Notes under the pieces: generated by a model
Database searches by the model: none
What the model saw: only the letters and a program-made list of their open reading frames with translations
What the model was told of the DNA's origin: nothing
Shown: one piece after another, positions 62,079 through 64,000 of the stretch
Layout of the letters: each line of letters opens with the position of its first letter
Position numbering within the stretch: the first letter of the stretch is position 1
DNA from: CAIWHR01 sp963781285
Lineage (GTDB): Bacteria > Pseudomonadota > Gammaproteobacteria > Burkholderiales > Casimicrobiaceae
Direction: 5' to 3'
Assembly (NCBI GenBank): GCA_963781285.1
Contig: CAWAFI010000026.1
Span: forward strand, 147,481-211,480
Length of the DNA: 64,000 nucleotides
Program-made: the position numbers and the translations under genes

Positions 62079-62744
62079 ATGAATTCAAACATGAAGCTTC
62101 GATGGCCACGGTGGGCCCGGATTGTGGCAGTGGTCGCGCTGGTCGCGGCTGTCATCGCTGGTGTTCCCGCCGTTCGTGAACCGATCTTGCGGGCCGCGGG
62201 ATGGGCCCTCGTTGCACATGATTCGGTCGCGCCCGCCGACATCATCGTCATTGCCCTTGATGCCGGCGGTGCCGGCGCGCTCGAAGCTGCCGACCTTGTA
62301 CAAAGGGGCATCGCGACGCAAGTCGCGGTGTTCACCGACCCTCCAAGCGTGGAAGATCATGAGTTCATCCGCCGGGGATTCCTCTACGAAGATGAGGCCG
62401 CCCGTCAGATTCGCCAACTCGGGATGCTTGGCGTGCGGAACATCGTGCGGATCCCCAGGACAGACGCTGGAACCGAGGGCGAGGGTCAGGTGCTTCCGGC
62501 CTGGTGTGACCAGCACCAATTCCGTTCAATTGTGATCGTGGCGACTACCGACCACTCGCGACGTTTGCGCCGCGTGCTCGATCGATCGATGAAGGGCCAC
62601 CCGACGAGTGTCGCGATTCATCCCTCGCGCTACTCGAATTTTGACCCAGATCGATGGTGGGAAACCCGCAGCGGCATACGTACGGCAATTGTCGAGCTCC
62701 AAAAGCTCCTGCTCGACTTTGTGTTGCATCCAGCCTCATTTTGA
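62079..62744 (+). CDS. YdcF/SanA (DUF218)-like membrane-anchored protein
   Basis: This 221-residue protein has an N-terminal membrane anchor (WARIVAVVALVAAVIAGVPAV). A DUF218-like fold follows: VAPADIIVIALDAGGAGALEAADLVQRGIATQVAVF, EDEAARQIRQLGMLGVRNIVRIPRTDAGTEGEG, then SIVIVATTDHSRRLRRVLDRSM. The usual G-G motif after the first strand is altered. DUF218 proteins are linked to cell-envelope or polysaccharide steps. It converges on a sugar aminotransferase gene. Confidence 0.75.
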   Translation: MNSNMKLRWPRWARIVAVVALVAAVIAGVPAVREPILRAAGWALVAHDSVAPADIIVIALDAGGAGALEAADLVQRGIATQVAVFTDPPSVEDHEFIRRGFLYEDEAARQIRQLGMLGVRNIVRIPRTDAGTEGEGQVLPAWCDQHQFRSIVIVATTDHSRRLRRVLDRSMKGHPTSVAIHPSRYSNFDPDRWWETRSGIRTAIVELQKLLLDFVLHPASF

Positions 62745-62758
62745 CATTGTTCGCCCGT

Positions 62759-63892
62759 TCATATCGCGCTCGCCAGGCTTTTGGTCTCGAACTTTCCGGA
62801 CGCGAGATTCCTGATCGCGCGACTGACCTCTTCGCATTGAGCTTCGGTCAACTCCGGAAACATCGGAAGCGATAGCACCTCGTTCGCTGCTTGCTCGGAA
62901 CGGGGGAACTGCCCGGATCGGTAACCCAGATCCGCAAATGCCGGAAGCAGGTGCACTGGAATCGGATAATGAATACCGGTCTGGATGCCTTGCGCATTGA
63001 GCGCATCCTGCCACGCCTGACGCTTCGCCGTCCGAATCGCATAGATGTGGTAGACGTGGCGAACGTTGGGCATCGCCAGCGGCGTCGGAATCCCGCTGCC
63101 GGCCAGGAGCCGGTCGTAATGCGCCGCGGCTTTCCGGCGCGACTCGGTCCAGGATTCCAGGTGGCGTAACTTGACCCTCAGCACCGCTCCCTGAATGCCC
63201 TCGAGACGGTAGTTGTAACCCTTGAGCACGTGCTGATACTTCTTTTCCGCGCCCCAATCGCGCAGCATTCGGATGGTGCGCGTGTAGTCCGCATTGTTGG
63301 TGGTGACCATGCCACCTTCACCATAGGCGCCCAGATTCTTGCCGGGATAGAAGCTGAAGCAGCCCATGTCGCCCATGCTGCCGGCGCGCCGACCCTTGTA
63401 CTCTGCACCGTGGGCCTGGCACGCATCTTCGATGACGACCAAGCCGCGTCGCTTCGCTATCTCGAGGATCGGATCCATGTCCGCCGGTTGGCCGTATAGA
63501 TGGACCGGAAGAATTGCCTTTGTCCTCGCGGTAATCGCGGACTCGATCGCCGTGACGTCCATCGTGTACGTCCGAGGATCGATGTCCACGAAAACGGGTG
63601 TAGCACCCGCGTAATGAATCGCCGACACGGTTGCCACAAACGTGAATGGAACGGTGATGACTTCATCACCCGGGCCGATGTTCGCCGCGAGCAACGCGAG
63701 GTGCAGAGCGCTGGTCCCGGTGTTCACGCCGATACCGTGTCGCGCCTGACAATAAGCGGCGAACTCTTCTTCGAATGCCGCCACTTCGCTGCCCAGCGTG
63801 AACTGGCAACTGTCCAGAACGCCCTGGATGGCGGCATTGACCTCGTTCCTGATCGAGGCGTACTGGGCTCTGAGGTCGACGAACGGAATCAC
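62759..63892 (-). CDS. DegT/DnrJ/EryC1/StrS sugar aminotransferase
   Basis: This 377-residue PLP enzyme opens IPFVDLRAQYASIRNEVNAA and has GTSALHLALLAANIGPGDEVI, VIEDACQAHGAEYKGRRAG, the PLP-binding lysine in CFSFYPGKNLGAYGEGG, and LDGIQGAVLRVKL-like (YRLEGIQGAVLRVKL). It makes amino sugars for surface polysaccharides. The start is GTG 63892, overlapping the stop of the upstream gene (GTGA). Confidence 0.94.
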   Translation of the reverse strand: MIPFVDLRAQYASIRNEVNAAIQGVLDSCQFTLGSEVAAFEEEFAAYCQARHGIGVNTGTSALHLALLAANIGPGDEVITVPFTFVATVSAIHYAGATPVFVDIDPRTYTMDVTAIESAITARTKAILPVHLYGQPADMDPILEIAKRRGLVVIEDACQAHGAEYKGRRAGSMGDMGCFSFYPGKNLGAYGEGGMVTTNNADYTRTIRMLRDWGAEKKYQHVLKGYNYRLEGIQGAVLRVKLRHLESWTESRRKAAAHYDRLLAGSGIPTPLAMPNVRHVYHIYAIRTAKRQAWQDALNAQGIQTGIHYPIPVHLLPAFADLGYRSGQFPRSEQAANEVLSLPMFPELTEAQCEEVSRAIRNLASGKFETKSLASAI

Positions 63893-64000
63893 GATGTTTT
63901 CCCCTGACGTTGTATGTACACGGTTTCCCCCTTGCCCCGCATCGAGCTGGTGGCCGCCTCGATCAACTCGACGACGCGCAGGCCGAGATGCCCGTCGGTC
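63889..64000 (-). CDS. C-terminal end of a Gfo/Idh/MocA-family dehydrogenase (partial)
   Basis: Reading in from the window end gives TDGHLGLRVVELIEAATSSM then RGKGETVYIQRQGKTS and TGA at 63889-63891. DGxLGLRVVELIEAAxxSM is the usual C-terminal signature of UDP-sugar-type Gfo/Idh/MocA oxidoreductases, which often pair with DegT aminotransferases. The rest lies outside the window. Confidence 0.72.
   Translation of the reverse strand, partial: TDGHLGLRVVELIEAATSSMRGKGETVYIQRQGKTS

Overview
The window is GC-rich, densely coded bacterial DNA. A phasin, a LexA/ImuA/ImuB/DnaE2 mutasome set, a CoxMDEG/XdhC accessory set, tripartite ABC importers and a DUF6494-type protein together suggest a free-living, metabolically versatile betaproteobacterium (Burkholderiales-like). 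That placement is inference from gene content. Many genes carry single-base frameshifts in otherwise well-conserved frames, so this is probably a draft or metagenome contig with residual indel errors, though genuine decay cannot be excluded.

Layout. 1-4.7 kb: molybdenum hydroxylase (CO dehydrogenase type) FAD subunit and its maturation genes (coxM, coxD, coxE, coxG, xdhC-like). 4.7-9.2 kb, minus strand: an arsenosugar-type operon (flavin disulfide reductase, TVP38/TMEM64 membrane protein, ArsS-like radical SAM enzyme, fused glycosyltransferases). 9.5-25 kb: SOS mutagenesis genes in three places (dnaE2; imuA-dinB-like-imuB; lexA), with matching LexA-type operators before dnaE2 and lexA. Between them lie an M14 peptidase, a cytochrome b plus sulfite-oxidase-like pair, an uncharacterised three-gene membrane cassette, VOC and GST genes, and a BrnT/BrnA toxin-antitoxin pair.

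25-30 kb: small conserved proteins, a zinc alcohol dehydrogenase, a phasin and a CHRD protein. A scarred segment follows, in which an identical 421-bp copy of the phasin tail and a CHRD fragment lie between a 24-nt copy of the tRNA-Leu 3' end and the intact tRNA-Leu(UAA), with a tRNA-Cys-like gene alongside. 30.4-38.4 kb: a GntR-controlled carbohydrate import and catabolism operon with a twin palindromic operator. 38.4-45.2 kb: an aldehyde dehydrogenase with a NitT/TauT-type ABC importer, divergent from a MarR regulator and a dihydroxyphthalate-decarboxylase-like binding protein.

45-52 kb: a large unknown P-loop protein, an N-terminally extended RNase HII, and an acyl-ACP-reductase-like protein divergent from an iron alcohol dehydrogenase, which could form a fatty aldehyde/alcohol module. 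52-57 kb: a very large secreted protein with 14 PKD repeats whose leader is a c-di-GMP-I (GEMM) riboswitch behind a good promoter. 57-62 kb: a 2.5-kb head-to-tail duplication of a secreted-protein gene plus an LhgO-like oxidoreductase. 62-64 kb: a YdcF/SanA-like membrane protein, a DegT-family sugar aminotransferase and the end of a Gfo/Idh/MocA gene, which suggests a surface polysaccharide locus running off the window.
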